DNA from: Aquibaculum sediminis
GTDB taxonomy: Bacteria > Pseudomonadota > Alphaproteobacteria > Kiloniellales > DSM-21159
Assembly (NCBI RefSeq): GCF_040712085.1
Contig: NZ_JBFCVK010000008.1
Span: 62,001-126,000 of the forward strand
Direction of reading: 5' to 3'
Length of the DNA stretch: 64,000 nt
Shown: positions 8,246 to 15,983 of the stretch, in pieces
Position numbering within the stretch: the stretch's first letter is position 1
Layout of the letters: the number at the start of each line of letters is the position of its first letter
Notes under the pieces: model-generated
Database searches by the model: none
What the model saw: the letters and a program-made list of their open reading frames with translations, nothing else
What the model was told of the DNA's origin: nothing
Program-made: the position numbers and the translations under genes

Positions 8246-9421
8246 ATGCGCGCGATGAACGGCACCACCTGGAACGATGACCACCAGGAGATTCGCGAGG
8301 CGGTGCGGCGGCTGTGTGCCGACTTTCCGGGCGATTACTGGCAGGCCCTCGACCGGGAGCGCGCCTACCCCACGGCCTTTGTCGAGGCACTGACCCAATC
8401 GGGATATCTGGCCGCGCTGATCCCCGAGGAGTATGGCGGCTCCGGTCTGCCGCTCTCGGCAGCCGCCGCCATCCTGGAAGAAGTGCAGTTCGCCGGCTGC
8501 AACGGCTCGGCCTGTCACGCCCAGATGTACGTCATGGGCACCCTGCTGCGCCATGGCTCTGAAGCCCAGAAGCAGCGCTGGCTGCCGGAGATCGCCAGCG
8601 GCCGCTTGCGGCTCCAGGCTTTCGGCGTCACCGAGCCGGGCAGCGGCACGGACACCACTTCGATCCGCACCACAGCAAAGCGCGACGGCGCGCGCTATAT
8701 CGTCAATGGTCAGAAGATCTGGACTTCGCGCGCCGAGCATTCCGACCTCATGCTGCTGCTCGCCCGCACGACACCGAAGGAGGAGACCGCCAAGCGCACC
8801 GACGGCCTGTCAGTCTTTTTGCTCGACATGCGCGAAGCGCGCAATGCCGGCCTGACCATTCGCCCGATCCGCACCATGATGAACCACGCAACCACGGAGG
8901 TCTTTTTCGATAACGTGGAGATTTCCGCGGAGAACCGCATCGGAGAGGAGGGCAAGGGTTTCCGCTATATCCTTTCGGGCATGAATGCCGAACGCATTCT
9001 CATCGCCGCCGAATGCATCGGCGATGCCCGCTGGTTTCTCGAGAAGGCCAGCACTTACGCGCGGGAACGAGAGGTCTTTGGCAAGCCCATCGGTCAGAAC
9101 CAGGGCATCCAGTTCCCCATCGCCAAGGCCTACGCCAATATGCGCGCGGCCGACCTGATGGTGCGCGACGCCCTGCGGCTCTACGAGGCCGGAGCGGACT
9201 GCGGCGCCGAGGCCAACATGGCCAAGATGCTGGCCGCCGACGCCTCCAATGAGGCAGCGAACGTCTGTATCCAGACCCACGGTGGCTTTGGTTTCGCGGA
9301 AGAATTCGACGTGGAGCGCAAGTTCCGCGAAACGCGGCTCTACCAGGTCGCCCCCATCTCCACCAACCTGATCCTCTCCTATCTGGCCGAGCACGTGCTC
9401 GGCCTGCCCCGGTCCTACTAG
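8246..9421 (+). CDS. Acyl-CoA dehydrogenase family protein
   Basis: The protein has 391 residues and follows the three-domain ACAD layout: an N-terminal helical domain, a central beta domain with FGVTEPGSGTDTTSIRT and the KIWTSRAEHSDL flavin-contact segment, and a C-terminal helical domain with QTHGGFGFAEEFDVERKFRE. It is an FAD-dependent acyl-CoA 2,3-dehydrogenase in fatty or amino-acid oxidation. A second ATG at 8255 is a possible start, since AAAGG lies about 9 bases before it. No ETF or hydratase genes flank it, so the substrate is open. Confidence 0.92.
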   Translation: MRAMNGTTWNDDHQEIREAVRRLCADFPGDYWQALDRERAYPTAFVEALTQSGYLAALIPEEYGGSGLPLSAAAAILEEVQFAGCNGSACHAQMYVMGTLLRHGSEAQKQRWLPEIASGRLRLQAFGVTEPGSGTDTTSIRTTAKRDGARYIVNGQKIWTSRAEHSDLMLLLARTTPKEETAKRTDGLSVFLLDMREARNAGLTIRPIRTMMNHATTEVFFDNVEISAENRIGEEGKGFRYILSGMNAERILIAAECIGDARWFLEKASTYAREREVFGKPIGQNQGIQFPIAKAYANMRAADLMVRDALRLYEAGADCGAEANMAKMLAADASNEAANVCIQTHGGFGFAEEFDVERKFRETRLYQVAPISTNLILSYLAEHVLGLPRSY

Positions 9422-9458
9422 CTCGTCATCGTATCCTATTCACGTCACGGCCGCGGCC

Positions 9459-9487
9459 TTTGCACAAAGACGAGTTATACGTATAAT
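9459..9487 (+). promoter_or_regulatory. Promoter with overlapping perfect palindrome (toxin-antitoxin operator)
   Basis: A -35-like TTTGCA (9459-9464) is followed by 17 bases and then a consensus -10 TATAAT (9482-9487). The -10 overlaps the perfect 12-bp palindrome TTATACGTATAA (9475-9486). The site lies 31 bases before the antitoxin start. Type II antitoxins normally repress their own operon by binding such a palindrome over the promoter. The promoter spacing is optimal, so this is one of the clearest regulatory sites in the window. Confidence 0.75.
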
Positions 9488-9517
9488 TCAGGTATTCGGT
9501 TTGAAAGGATGCCTGTC

Positions 9518-9772
9518 ATGCCAACCGTCGGGTCCCTCGAGTTCCAGCGCAAGTTCGGAGAGTTCCAGCACAAAGCGCAACGCGAGCCGGTCGAGATCAC
9601 TCGGCACGGACGGCGTGAATTCGTGCTGATGTCGGCCGACCACTATGACTGGCTCAGGGCCGCTGCGCAGCGAAGCCACCGCACGGCGGACGCCGCTGAT
9701 GTGGTCATCGACGCGGTGGAGCGCGCGGAGATGGATCCAGAACACAGCCATCTCGATGATCTGCTAAAGTAA
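9518..9772 (+). CDS. Phd/YefM-type antitoxin
   Basis: The protein has 84 residues from the ATG at 9518; GAAAGG lies at good spacing, whereas the ATG at 9509 overlaps it. The N-terminal half has the Phd/YefM pattern: a short beta-helix start, EFQRKFGEFQHKAQREPVEI, then TRHGRREFVLMSADHYDWL, the strand-turn typical of the DNA-binding domain. The acidic C-terminus (EMDPEHSHLDDLLK) would wrap and neutralise the toxin. The toxin gene begins 10 bases downstream. It is expected to bind the palindrome just upstream and repress the operon. Confidence 0.88.
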   Translation: MPTVGSLEFQRKFGEFQHKAQREPVEITRHGRREFVLMSADHYDWLRAAAQRSHRTADAADVVIDAVERAEMDPEHSHLDDLLK

Positions 9773-9782
9773 GGTAGACGTC

Positions 9783-10214
9783 GTGGTGCTTCCGGAACCC
9801 AAGCCCGGACTCGTCATCCACTACGACTACCTCTGGACACATGAGGCGGCCACCGGTCGGGATCAGGGCAAGGACCGCCCGACTTGTCTTGTCGCTGCAA
9901 CCGATGCCCTGGTGCGGCCGCGTCATGTGGTGCTGCTACCGATCACCCACAGGCCGCCATCCGGGGATGTCGTCGGGATCGAAATTCCGGCAAAGGTGAG
10001 GAAGGCGATCGGGCTCGACGATGAGCCATGCTGGGTGATCGTCTCGGAGCACAATATCGACGAATGGCCCAATGGTGGGCTGTCACCGCTGCCCGGCAAG
10101 CGCAACACGTTCAGCTACGGTTTCGTCCCGCCGGGGTTGTTTGCAAAGATTAAAGCCAGCTTCCTTGAACTGGCCCGAGCGAAGAAGAGCGCCGCTGTGC
10201 GCCGTGAAGATTAG
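9783..10214 (+). CDS. PemK/MazF-like toxin
   Basis: The protein has 143 residues from a GTG start, directly downstream of the Phd-type antitoxin. It contains the start of a PemK/MazF barrel (PGLVIHYDYLW, then DRPTCLVAATD), the strand RHVVLLPITHRPP, and a late ISEHN-like segment VIVSEHNIDEWPN. PemK/MazF enzymes are endoribonucleases that cleave mRNA when the antitoxin is degraded. It is longer than canonical MazF (about 110 residues) and has extra residues at both ends. This matches a PemK-like subgroup common in Alphaproteobacteria. The family is inferred from position and motifs; cleavage specificity is unknown. Confidence 0.82.
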   Translation: MVLPEPKPGLVIHYDYLWTHEAATGRDQGKDRPTCLVAATDALVRPRHVVLLPITHRPPSGDVVGIEIPAKVRKAIGLDDEPCWVIVSEHNIDEWPNGGLSPLPGKRNTFSYGFVPPGLFAKIKASFLELARAKKSAAVRRED

Positions 10215-10236
10215 AGTTCTCGAAGGAGCCCCGATC

Positions 10237-10419
10237 ATGACGCGCGGCCCTCGCTACCTTTATTCACCTCGCCACCGCTGTCATAAGCTCCAGATGAACC
10301 TCAAGAGACCCTGGGCCGCATTGCGTTCATGCGGATCGCTGAATGGTTCCGATAGATGCGATCTGCGATGGCGGGATGCGGCTGCCTTCCTTGGGGCATC
10401 TGTGCTAGCCAGTCAGTGA
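10237..10419 (+). CDS. Possible small ORF, uncharacterised
   Basis: A 60-codon frame starts with an ATG preceded by GAAGGAGCCCCGATC, a good ribosome-binding site. It begins 22 bases after the toxin stop codon. The product is basic (MTRGPRYLYSPRHRCHKL...) with no motif I recognise. It may be a real third product of the toxin-antitoxin transcript or a chance frame in the roughly 255-base spacer before the hydroxyacid dehydrogenase gene. Nothing else is evident in that spacer. Confidence 0.2.
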   Translation: MTRGPRYLYSPRHRCHKLQMNLKRPWAALRSCGSLNGSDRCDLRWRDAAAFLGASVLASQ

Positions 10420-10469
10420 CGCGGGTCTCCGCAACGCCCTTCAAATCGCAAGAACAGAGGAACGAGAGC

Positions 10470-11432
10470 ATGAGCAAACCCCACATCCTGATGCCCGGGC
10501 GCATGATGGATCTGGTCGTGCAGCGACTGGATGTCGCCTTCACCCTGCACAAGCTGTGGGAGGCCGAGGACCAGGACGCAGCCATCGCCGCCGTCGCCGA
10601 CAAGATCGAAGGCATCGCCACCGGCGGCCATCGCCGCGTCGACGGCGATTTCATGAGCCGCTTTCCCAATCTGAAGATCGTCTCCAATTTCGGCGTCGGC
10701 TACGACACTGTGGATGCGGCCTGGGCCGGCAAGCACGGCATCTATGTCACCAACACGCCAGGCGTCCTCACCGACGAGGTGGCCGATACCACGCTCGGCC
10801 TGCTGCTGATGACCGTGCGCCAGCTTTCGGAAACCGAACGCTACCTGCGCGCCGGCCGGTGGGAGAAGGAAGGCGCCTTCCCGCTGACGCAGAACACGCT
10901 GCGCGAACGCAAGGTCGGCATTCTGGGTCTCGGCCGCATCGGCAAGGCGATCGCCCATCGCCTGGAAGCCTTTGGTAACCCCATCGCCTATCACGGCCGC
11001 AACAAGCAGTCCGATGTGCCTTATCGCTACTACGACAATCTCGTGGAGATGGCGGGCGACGTGGACATCCTCATCTCCGTGGCACCCGGCGGCGCCTCGA
11101 CGCATCACTTGATCTCCACCGAAGTGCTCAACGCACTCGGCCCCCAGGGTATCCTGATCAACGTCGGGCGCGGCTCCGTGGTCGACGAGCAGGCACTGAT
11201 CGCAGCCCTCAAGGAAGAGCGGCTCTTTTCCGCCGGCCTCGATGTCTTCGAGCACGAGCCCAAGGTCCCCGCGGAACTGATGGCCATGGAGCGTGTGGTG
11301 CTGCTGCCCCACGTGGGCTCCGCCTCCATCCACACCCGCAACCTCATGGGTCAGCTGGTGGTCGACAACATCACCAGCTTCTTCGAGAAGGGCAAGCCCC
11401 TGACCCCGGTGGCGGAAACCCCGGTTTCCTGA
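10470..11432 (+). CDS. NAD(P)-dependent D-2-hydroxyacid dehydrogenase (glyoxylate/hydroxypyruvate reductase-like)
   Basis: The protein has 320 residues from the ATG at 10470, which is preceded by AGAGGAACGAGAGC. The Rossmann motif GLGRIG is at 153-158, and the catalytic trio of the D-hydroxyacid dehydrogenase family is intact: Arg234 (VGRGS), Glu263 (FEHEP) and His281 (LLPHVGSA). The substrate loop VSNFGVGYDTVD is typical of glyoxylate/hydroxypyruvate reductases (GhrB-like). It reduces 2-keto acids to D-2-hydroxy acids. The gene is isolated, with a terminator-like hairpin directly after it. Confidence 0.92.
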   Translation: MSKPHILMPGRMMDLVVQRLDVAFTLHKLWEAEDQDAAIAAVADKIEGIATGGHRRVDGDFMSRFPNLKIVSNFGVGYDTVDAAWAGKHGIYVTNTPGVLTDEVADTTLGLLLMTVRQLSETERYLRAGRWEKEGAFPLTQNTLRERKVGILGLGRIGKAIAHRLEAFGNPIAYHGRNKQSDVPYRYYDNLVEMAGDVDILISVAPGGASTHHLISTEVLNALGPQGILINVGRGSVVDEQALIAALKEERLFSAGLDVFEHEPKVPAELMAMERVVLLPHVGSASIHTRNLMGQLVVDNITSFFEKGKPLTPVAETPVS

Positions 11433-11457
11433 CCCAACAGGCTGCTCAAACAGTCGC

Positions 11458-11491
11458 CGGCCGGACAGTCCCTTCGCGGGCTGTCCGGCCG
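11458..11491. terminator. Bidirectional hairpin between convergent genes
   Basis: CGGCCGGACAG (11458-11468) pairs perfectly with CTGTCCGGCCG (11481-11491). The loop contains an inner CCC-TTCG-CGGG tetraloop stem. It lies between the stops of the hydroxyacid dehydrogenase gene (11432) and the DUF2125 gene (11509). No long T-run follows on either strand, so it may act by structure alone. Confidence 0.7.
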
Positions 11492-11508
11492 TCATATTCG
11501 GCCCTGTC

Positions 11509-12528
11509 TCAGAACAGGGGCGCCAATGGCATGAGTGGCAGCGGCCCCACGTAGAGCAGGCCGTCCTGCGCCGAGAGCGGCACCTCGATGACGCGGCGCC
11601 CGTCGGCATCTTCCTGCGAAAGCGCGCGCAGGCCCATGGCACCGAGTCGGGCAATGTCCTCGGCAATAACATCACCGTCGTGAAGCGCATCAAGTGTGCG
11701 TTCGAAGCCACGAATGCGTGCCGTACCGGCCCCCAAGGCACGATTGCGCTCGTCCAGCGTGACGCTGGCATCGCCCGCCAGGGACAACGGCCCCCACTGC
11801 AGCGCCATGTGCTCCAGCTCCGCCGTTCCGCCCTCCGCCGCCCAGGCAGGCAGGGCCTCCTCCGGCGGTGCCAGCGGGACGCCCCCCTCAACCCGGCCGT
11901 GCGCTTCCAACAGATCGATCCGCCGGCCCAAGGGCGGCGCCAGCGCGCCGGGCAGATCCCAGTCCTCTAACGCCAGAAAGAAAGGCAACAGCGCGTCCCG
12001 CGCCGGAGGCTCCGACTCCCCCGCCAGCTGTCCCCAGGCAAGGTCCAGCCTTCGGACCGAACTGGGACCGTCGGCGTGTCCGGCCAATGCCAACCGCTCG
12101 AGCTGCAGGCGCCCACTCGCCACGGCGCCCCGATCATCCAACAGGAAGCGCCCCATTCCCGCGCCGACGGCCAGCTGGAGCTCAGCCGCACCGCTGGTCT
12201 CCGGAGGATGCAGTTCATGGGTGCCGCTGAACGTCGCGGTGATGTTGCGGAGATCGAGGAACGCGGCCTCGGCGTTGACAGCGGGCGCCTGCCACTGCCA
12301 ACCGCCCCGCCCTGTCAGGCGTGGCTCTTCCAGTCTCAGCCGCAAATGCGTCGGGTAGCCGGAAACCGTGGCGGATTTGAAACGGAAGTCGCGGCCCTGC
12401 TCGCGCTGCACGGTCTGCCAGCGGGTGACCTGCTGCTTCAACTGCCCGGCAGACCACCACCAAAAGGCGCTCCACACCACGGCGAGCAGCACGAGCAGGA
12501 ACAGCAGGGAGACAATCAATCGACGCAT
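11509..12528 (-). CDS. DUF2125 domain-containing protein
   Basis: The protein has 339 residues from the ATG at 12528. An N-terminal membrane anchor (MRRLIVSLLFLLVLLAVVWS, residues 1-22) is followed by a large periplasmic beta-rich domain. The early segment FRFKSATVSGYPTHLRLRL is the hallmark of DUF2125, an alphaproteobacterial family resembling AsmA/LptA-like beta proteins. No enzymatic motif is present. Function is unknown, and an envelope role is plausible from topology only. The frame is open upstream to 12570, but the membrane segment fixes the likely start. Confidence 0.85.
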   Translation of the reverse strand: MRRLIVSLLFLLVLLAVVWSAFWWWSAGQLKQQVTRWQTVQREQGRDFRFKSATVSGYPTHLRLRLEEPRLTGRGGWQWQAPAVNAEAAFLDLRNITATFSGTHELHPPETSGAAELQLAVGAGMGRFLLDDRGAVASGRLQLERLALAGHADGPSSVRRLDLAWGQLAGESEPPARDALLPFFLALEDWDLPGALAPPLGRRIDLLEAHGRVEGGVPLAPPEEALPAWAAEGGTAELEHMALQWGPLSLAGDASVTLDERNRALGAGTARIRGFERTLDALHDGDVIAEDIARLGAMGLRALSQEDADGRRVIEVPLSAQDGLLYVGPLPLMPLAPLF

Positions 12529-12665
12529 GATGCGGAATCCTACAGCAGAACGGGTCGGGTTCACGCCCATACTCCGATCGCGCCCGATTCGGAACAGGCC
12601 TGGTCCAATCAGCCAGGATGAAGCTTTGCCGCAACGCGGTAGAATCGTTAGAGTGATCGGCCGTT

Positions 12666-13286
12666 ATGACAGCAGACCTTGCCCTTCCCGATCCCGATAC
12701 GCTCCTGCGCGCCGTTGAGGAACCCGTGGCGCGCGAACGGCCTGTGCCGCCCAAGGACCGTGACTGGTGGGTGTTCGGCTACGGCTCACTGATGTGGAAC
12801 CCCGGCTTTCCCCACCACGAGGGCCGCAGTGCCCTGCTGCGCGGTTATCACCGGCGCTTTTGCGTCTTTTCCCTGCGCTATCGCGGCACCCCGGAGCGCC
12901 CGGGTCTGGTGCTCGGACTGGCGCCGGGCGGAGCCTGTCGCGGCATGGCCTTTAGGGTGCCGGCATCCGACGGCGAGGAGGTTCTCGATTACCTCTGGGA
13001 ACGGGAAATGGTGACGGGGGTCTATCGCCCGCGCTGGCTGCGCGTCGACACGCCGCAAGGCCCGGCCCATGCCCTCTCCTTTGTCGCCGACCCCGGACAC
13101 GGACAGTACTGCCGCCTCAATGCGGAAAGCACCGCTGCCCTCATCCGCCAAGGTGTGGGCCAGCGCGGTCCCTGCCGCGACTACCTGATAAACACCGAAC
13201 GCCACCTGCGTGAGATGGGCATACGCGATCGCATGCTGACCCGCTTGATCGCCCTGCTGGAAGAGCCGAACCCCGACGAGGGGTAG
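12666..13286 (+). CDS. ChaC-like gamma-glutamylcyclotransferase
   Basis: The protein has 206 residues. The substrate-binding motif FGYGSL is at 37-42, followed by the ChaC layout RYHRRFCVFS-type strand (RGYHRRFCVFSLRYRGT) and the catalytic-Glu region LDYLWEREM. Members cleave glutathione to 5-oxoproline and Cys-Gly. The glutathione synthase gene is about 3 kb away on the other strand, but the two are not in one operon. The start has ATG immediately after a short divergent spacer with the DUF2125 gene. Confidence 0.9.
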   Translation: MTADLALPDPDTLLRAVEEPVARERPVPPKDRDWWVFGYGSLMWNPGFPHHEGRSALLRGYHRRFCVFSLRYRGTPERPGLVLGLAPGGACRGMAFRVPASDGEEVLDYLWEREMVTGVYRPRWLRVDTPQGPAHALSFVADPGHGQYCRLNAESTAALIRQGVGQRGPCRDYLINTERHLREMGIRDRMLTRLIALLEEPNPDEG

Positions 13287-13295
13287 CGCCACAGC

Positions 13296-14300
13296 TCAGT
13301 CGCGCGAAGGCGCCTCGCCGAGAAAGCGGCCCAGCAGCTCCTGAGCGGCCGCCGCGGGCGTGGTGCGGCCCTCGGCAACCGCCGCTTCCGCTTCGGCCAG
13401 GCGTGAAGCCACGGCGGGCGCCGCTGCAAAGCGGCTGCGCAGTTCCTCCTCGATCTCCGACCACATCCAGGCCTTGGCCTGTGCGGCGCGCCGGGTAGCC
13501 AGCCCCGCCTCGCCCAGCACGTCGCGATGACGCTGCACCGCGGCCCAGACTTCGGCAAAACCGCGATACTCGGTGGAGGAGACCTGCAGGACCGGCACCT
13601 GCCAGTCCGCCGAAAGCGGGCGCAGCATACGCAGCGCGCTGCGGTACTCCGCAGCGGCGCGGCGGGCGGCGGCCTGCATGTCCCCGTCGGCCTTGTTGAC
13701 CACCACCAGTTCCGCCAGCTCGACAATGCCCTTCTTGATGCCTTGTAGCTCATCGCCGCCACCGGGCAGCAGCAAGAGCGCGAAGAGGTCGACCATCTCG
13801 GCCACGGCTGTTTCCGACTGGCCGACGCCCACCGTTTCCACGATGCCAACATCGTAGCCGGCAGCTTCACAGAGCAGCAGAACCTCCCGGGTCCGCCGGG
13901 CCACGCCGCCCAGGGAGCGTCCCGCCGGGGAAGGACGGATGAAGGCATCCGGCGATCGCGAGAGCAGCTCCATGCGCGTCTTATCGCCGAGGATCGAGCC
14001 TCCGGCGCGGCGTGAGGAAGGGTCCACAGCGAGCACCGCCACCCGGCGGCCTTCCTCGATCAGGTAGAGCCCGAAGGCCTCGATGAAGGTGGACTTGCCG
14101 ACGCCCGGCACACCGGAGATGCCCAGGCGCACGGCCTTGCCGGTTTCTGGCAGCAGCCGCGCCAGGAGGGCATCGGCCGAAGCGCGATGGTCGGGCCGGG
14201 TGGACTCCACCAGCGTGATCGCGCGCGCAAGCGCCCGCCGATCGCCCGCCATCACCTGCTCAGCCAGTTGCTCGATGTTCGATGATTGGGTCTGCCTCAT
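13296..14300 (-). CDS. meaB: Methylmalonyl-CoA mutase-associated GTPase MeaB (ArgK family)
   Basis: The protein has 334 residues. The P-loop GVPGVGKS is at 63-70, then VDPSSRRAGGSILGDKTRM, the switch region VETVGVGQSE and the guanine-specificity NKAD. MeaB protects and reloads adenosylcobalamin-dependent methylmalonyl-CoA mutase. No mutase or epimerase gene lies in the window, so the partner is encoded elsewhere. Four bases of stop-side spacing separate it from the convergent ChaC-like gene. Confidence 0.95.
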   Translation of the reverse strand: MRQTQSSNIEQLAEQVMAGDRRALARAITLVESTRPDHRASADALLARLLPETGKAVRLGISGVPGVGKSTFIEAFGLYLIEEGRRVAVLAVDPSSRRAGGSILGDKTRMELLSRSPDAFIRPSPAGRSLGGVARRTREVLLLCEAAGYDVGIVETVGVGQSETAVAEMVDLFALLLLPGGGDELQGIKKGIVELAELVVVNKADGDMQAAARRAAAEYRSALRMLRPLSADWQVPVLQVSSTEYRGFAEVWAAVQRHRDVLGEAGLATRRAAQAKAWMWSEIEEELRSRFAAAPAVASRLAEAEAAVAEGRTTPAAAAQELLGRFLGEAPSRD

Positions 14301-14356
14301 GGGAGGCGAACCTAATGCAGATGCGCCACTTTTGGAATCGCGCGGCGCTTCCTGCC

Positions 14357-15880
14357 TCAGTTGCGGCTGGGCGCCAAGCGGCGATAGGTGAGCGCTTCGG
14401 CAAGTTGCGGGCGGCGCACCCTCTCCTCACCGGACAGATCGGCCAGCGTTCGTGCAACGCGGAGCACGCGGTGATAGCTGCGCGCGGTCAGGCGCAGCTT
14501 CTCGGCAGCACCGGTGAGCAGACCTCGTGCGTCGCCGTCGAGTTCGGCCGCCTCTTCCAACAGCCTGCCCTCCAACTCCGCATTGCTGCGCGGCCGTCGG
14601 TCTTCGGGAATCGAGGCAAAACGCCGGGCCTGGCTGGCCCGCGCGCCGGCCACGCGCTCCGCCACCTGCGCCGTGCCTTCGCCCGGCACCGGAAGCGCCA
14701 AGTCCGCGAGCGAGACCGCCGGCACATCCACGTGCAGATCAATGCGGTCGAACAGCGGGCCGGAGATCTTTGCCTGATAGTCCAAAGCGCAGCGTGGCGC
14801 GCGGGCACAGGCCTGGGCGGGATCGTCCAGATGGCCGCAGCGGCAGGGGTTCATGGCGGCCACCAGCTGAACCCGCGCCGGATAGGTCACATGCGCGTTG
14901 GCCCGGGCAATGGAGACACGCCCGGTCTCCAGTGGCTGACGCAAGGCCTCCAGGGTGGCGCGCGCAAACTCCGGCAGCTCGTCGAGAAAGAGCACGCCAT
15001 TGTGGGCCAGGGACACCTCGCCCGGCTTGGCCCGATGGCCGCCACCCACCAGCGACGGGAGCGAGGCCGAGTGGTGCGGGTCGCGAAAGGGCCGCTGGCG
15101 CAGCAGCTTGCCTTCCTCAAGGGTTCCGGCCACCGAATGAATCATCGACACCTCCAGCGCTTCCGCCGGAGACAGGGGCGGCAGGAGGCCCGGCAGGCGT
15201 GCGGCCAACATGGACTTTCCACTGCCGGGAGGGCCGGTCATGAGCAGGTTGTGACTGCCGGCAGCGGCGATCTCGGCGGCGCGCTTGGCACTTTCCTGGC
15301 CCTTGAGGTCGGCGAGGTCGGCGCCCTCATCCCGGGGCGGGGCCACGGCTGGCTCAGGTGGGCTGAGCACCTGGCTGCCCTTCACGTGGTTCACCAGCGC
15401 CAGCAGATCGTTCGGTGCCAGAATCTCGATGCCCTGGGCCCAGGCCGCCTCGCCCCCTTGCGCCTGAGGGCAGATCAGGCCACGCCCCAGCGCCGAGGCG
15501 TGCAGCGCAGCCGGAAGCACTCCCGCAACCGGATTTATCCGTCCATCCAGGGAAAGCTCTCCCAGCGCCAGATAGCCCGCCATCTCATCGGGTGGCAGCA
15601 CGCCCATGGCTGCGAGCAGTCCCACGGCGATCGGCAGATCGAAGTGGCTGCCCTCCTTGGCGAGGTCGGCGGGCGCAAGGTTCACGACGATGCGCTTTTG
15701 CGGCAGCGACAGGCCCAGCGAAGCCAATGCCCCGCTCACGCGCTCGCGGCTCTCGCCCACCGCCTTGTCTGCCAAGCCGACGATCAGGAAGTTTGCCAGT
15801 CCCGGATGGAGCCGGACCTGGACATCGACTTCGACGACCTCGATCCCCTGAAAGGCGACCGTCGCAACGCGCGCGACCAT
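14357..15880 (-). CDS. comM: YifB/ComM family Mg-chelatase-like AAA ATPase
   Basis: The protein has 507 residues. An N-terminal Lon-like fold (MVARVATVAFQGIEVVEVDV) is followed by an AAA domain with Walker A GPPGSGKS, Walker B LFLDELPEF and the internal MNPCRCGH cysteine cluster. The Mg_chelatase C-terminal helices follow. ComM is a hexameric helicase that drives branch migration of the donor strand during natural transformation, but it is widespread beyond competent species. The gene is directly upstream of meaB, on the same strand, with a 56-base gap. Confidence 0.93.
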   Translation of the reverse strand: MVARVATVAFQGIEVVEVDVQVRLHPGLANFLIVGLADKAVGESRERVSGALASLGLSLPQKRIVVNLAPADLAKEGSHFDLPIAVGLLAAMGVLPPDEMAGYLALGELSLDGRINPVAGVLPAALHASALGRGLICPQAQGGEAAWAQGIEILAPNDLLALVNHVKGSQVLSPPEPAVAPPRDEGADLADLKGQESAKRAAEIAAAGSHNLLMTGPPGSGKSMLAARLPGLLPPLSPAEALEVSMIHSVAGTLEEGKLLRQRPFRDPHHSASLPSLVGGGHRAKPGEVSLAHNGVLFLDELPEFARATLEALRQPLETGRVSIARANAHVTYPARVQLVAAMNPCRCGHLDDPAQACARAPRCALDYQAKISGPLFDRIDLHVDVPAVSLADLALPVPGEGTAQVAERVAGARASQARRFASIPEDRRPRSNAELEGRLLEEAAELDGDARGLLTGAAEKLRLTARSYHRVLRVARTLADLSGEERVRRPQLAEALTYRRLAPSRN

Positions 15881-15935
15881 CCCCGTTCCCCGCTCTGTTC
15901 AATCGAACACGACTATGCAGGGAACGCGATTAAAT

Positions 15936-15962
15936 GGAAATATATTCCGTTATACTATTTCC
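15936..15962. repeat. AT-rich inverted repeat upstream of yifB/comM
   Basis: GGAAATA (15936-15942) and TATTTCC (15956-15962) form a 7-bp inverted repeat. It sits in an unusually AT-rich 35-base patch between the start of comM (15880) and the end of gshB (15984). On the minus strand the patch contains TATA-like -10 candidates. It may be the comM promoter or a protein-binding site. Confidence 0.35.
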
Positions 15963-15983
15963 GGATCGCGCTCTTTCAGCACC

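Noticed and set aside
10290..10350. Short frame ending in a sequence resembling a protein C-terminus (GRIAFMRIAEWFR) after the toxin gene
   Set aside because: Only about 20 codons, bounded by stops on both sides and not identifiable; too weak to call a gene remnant.
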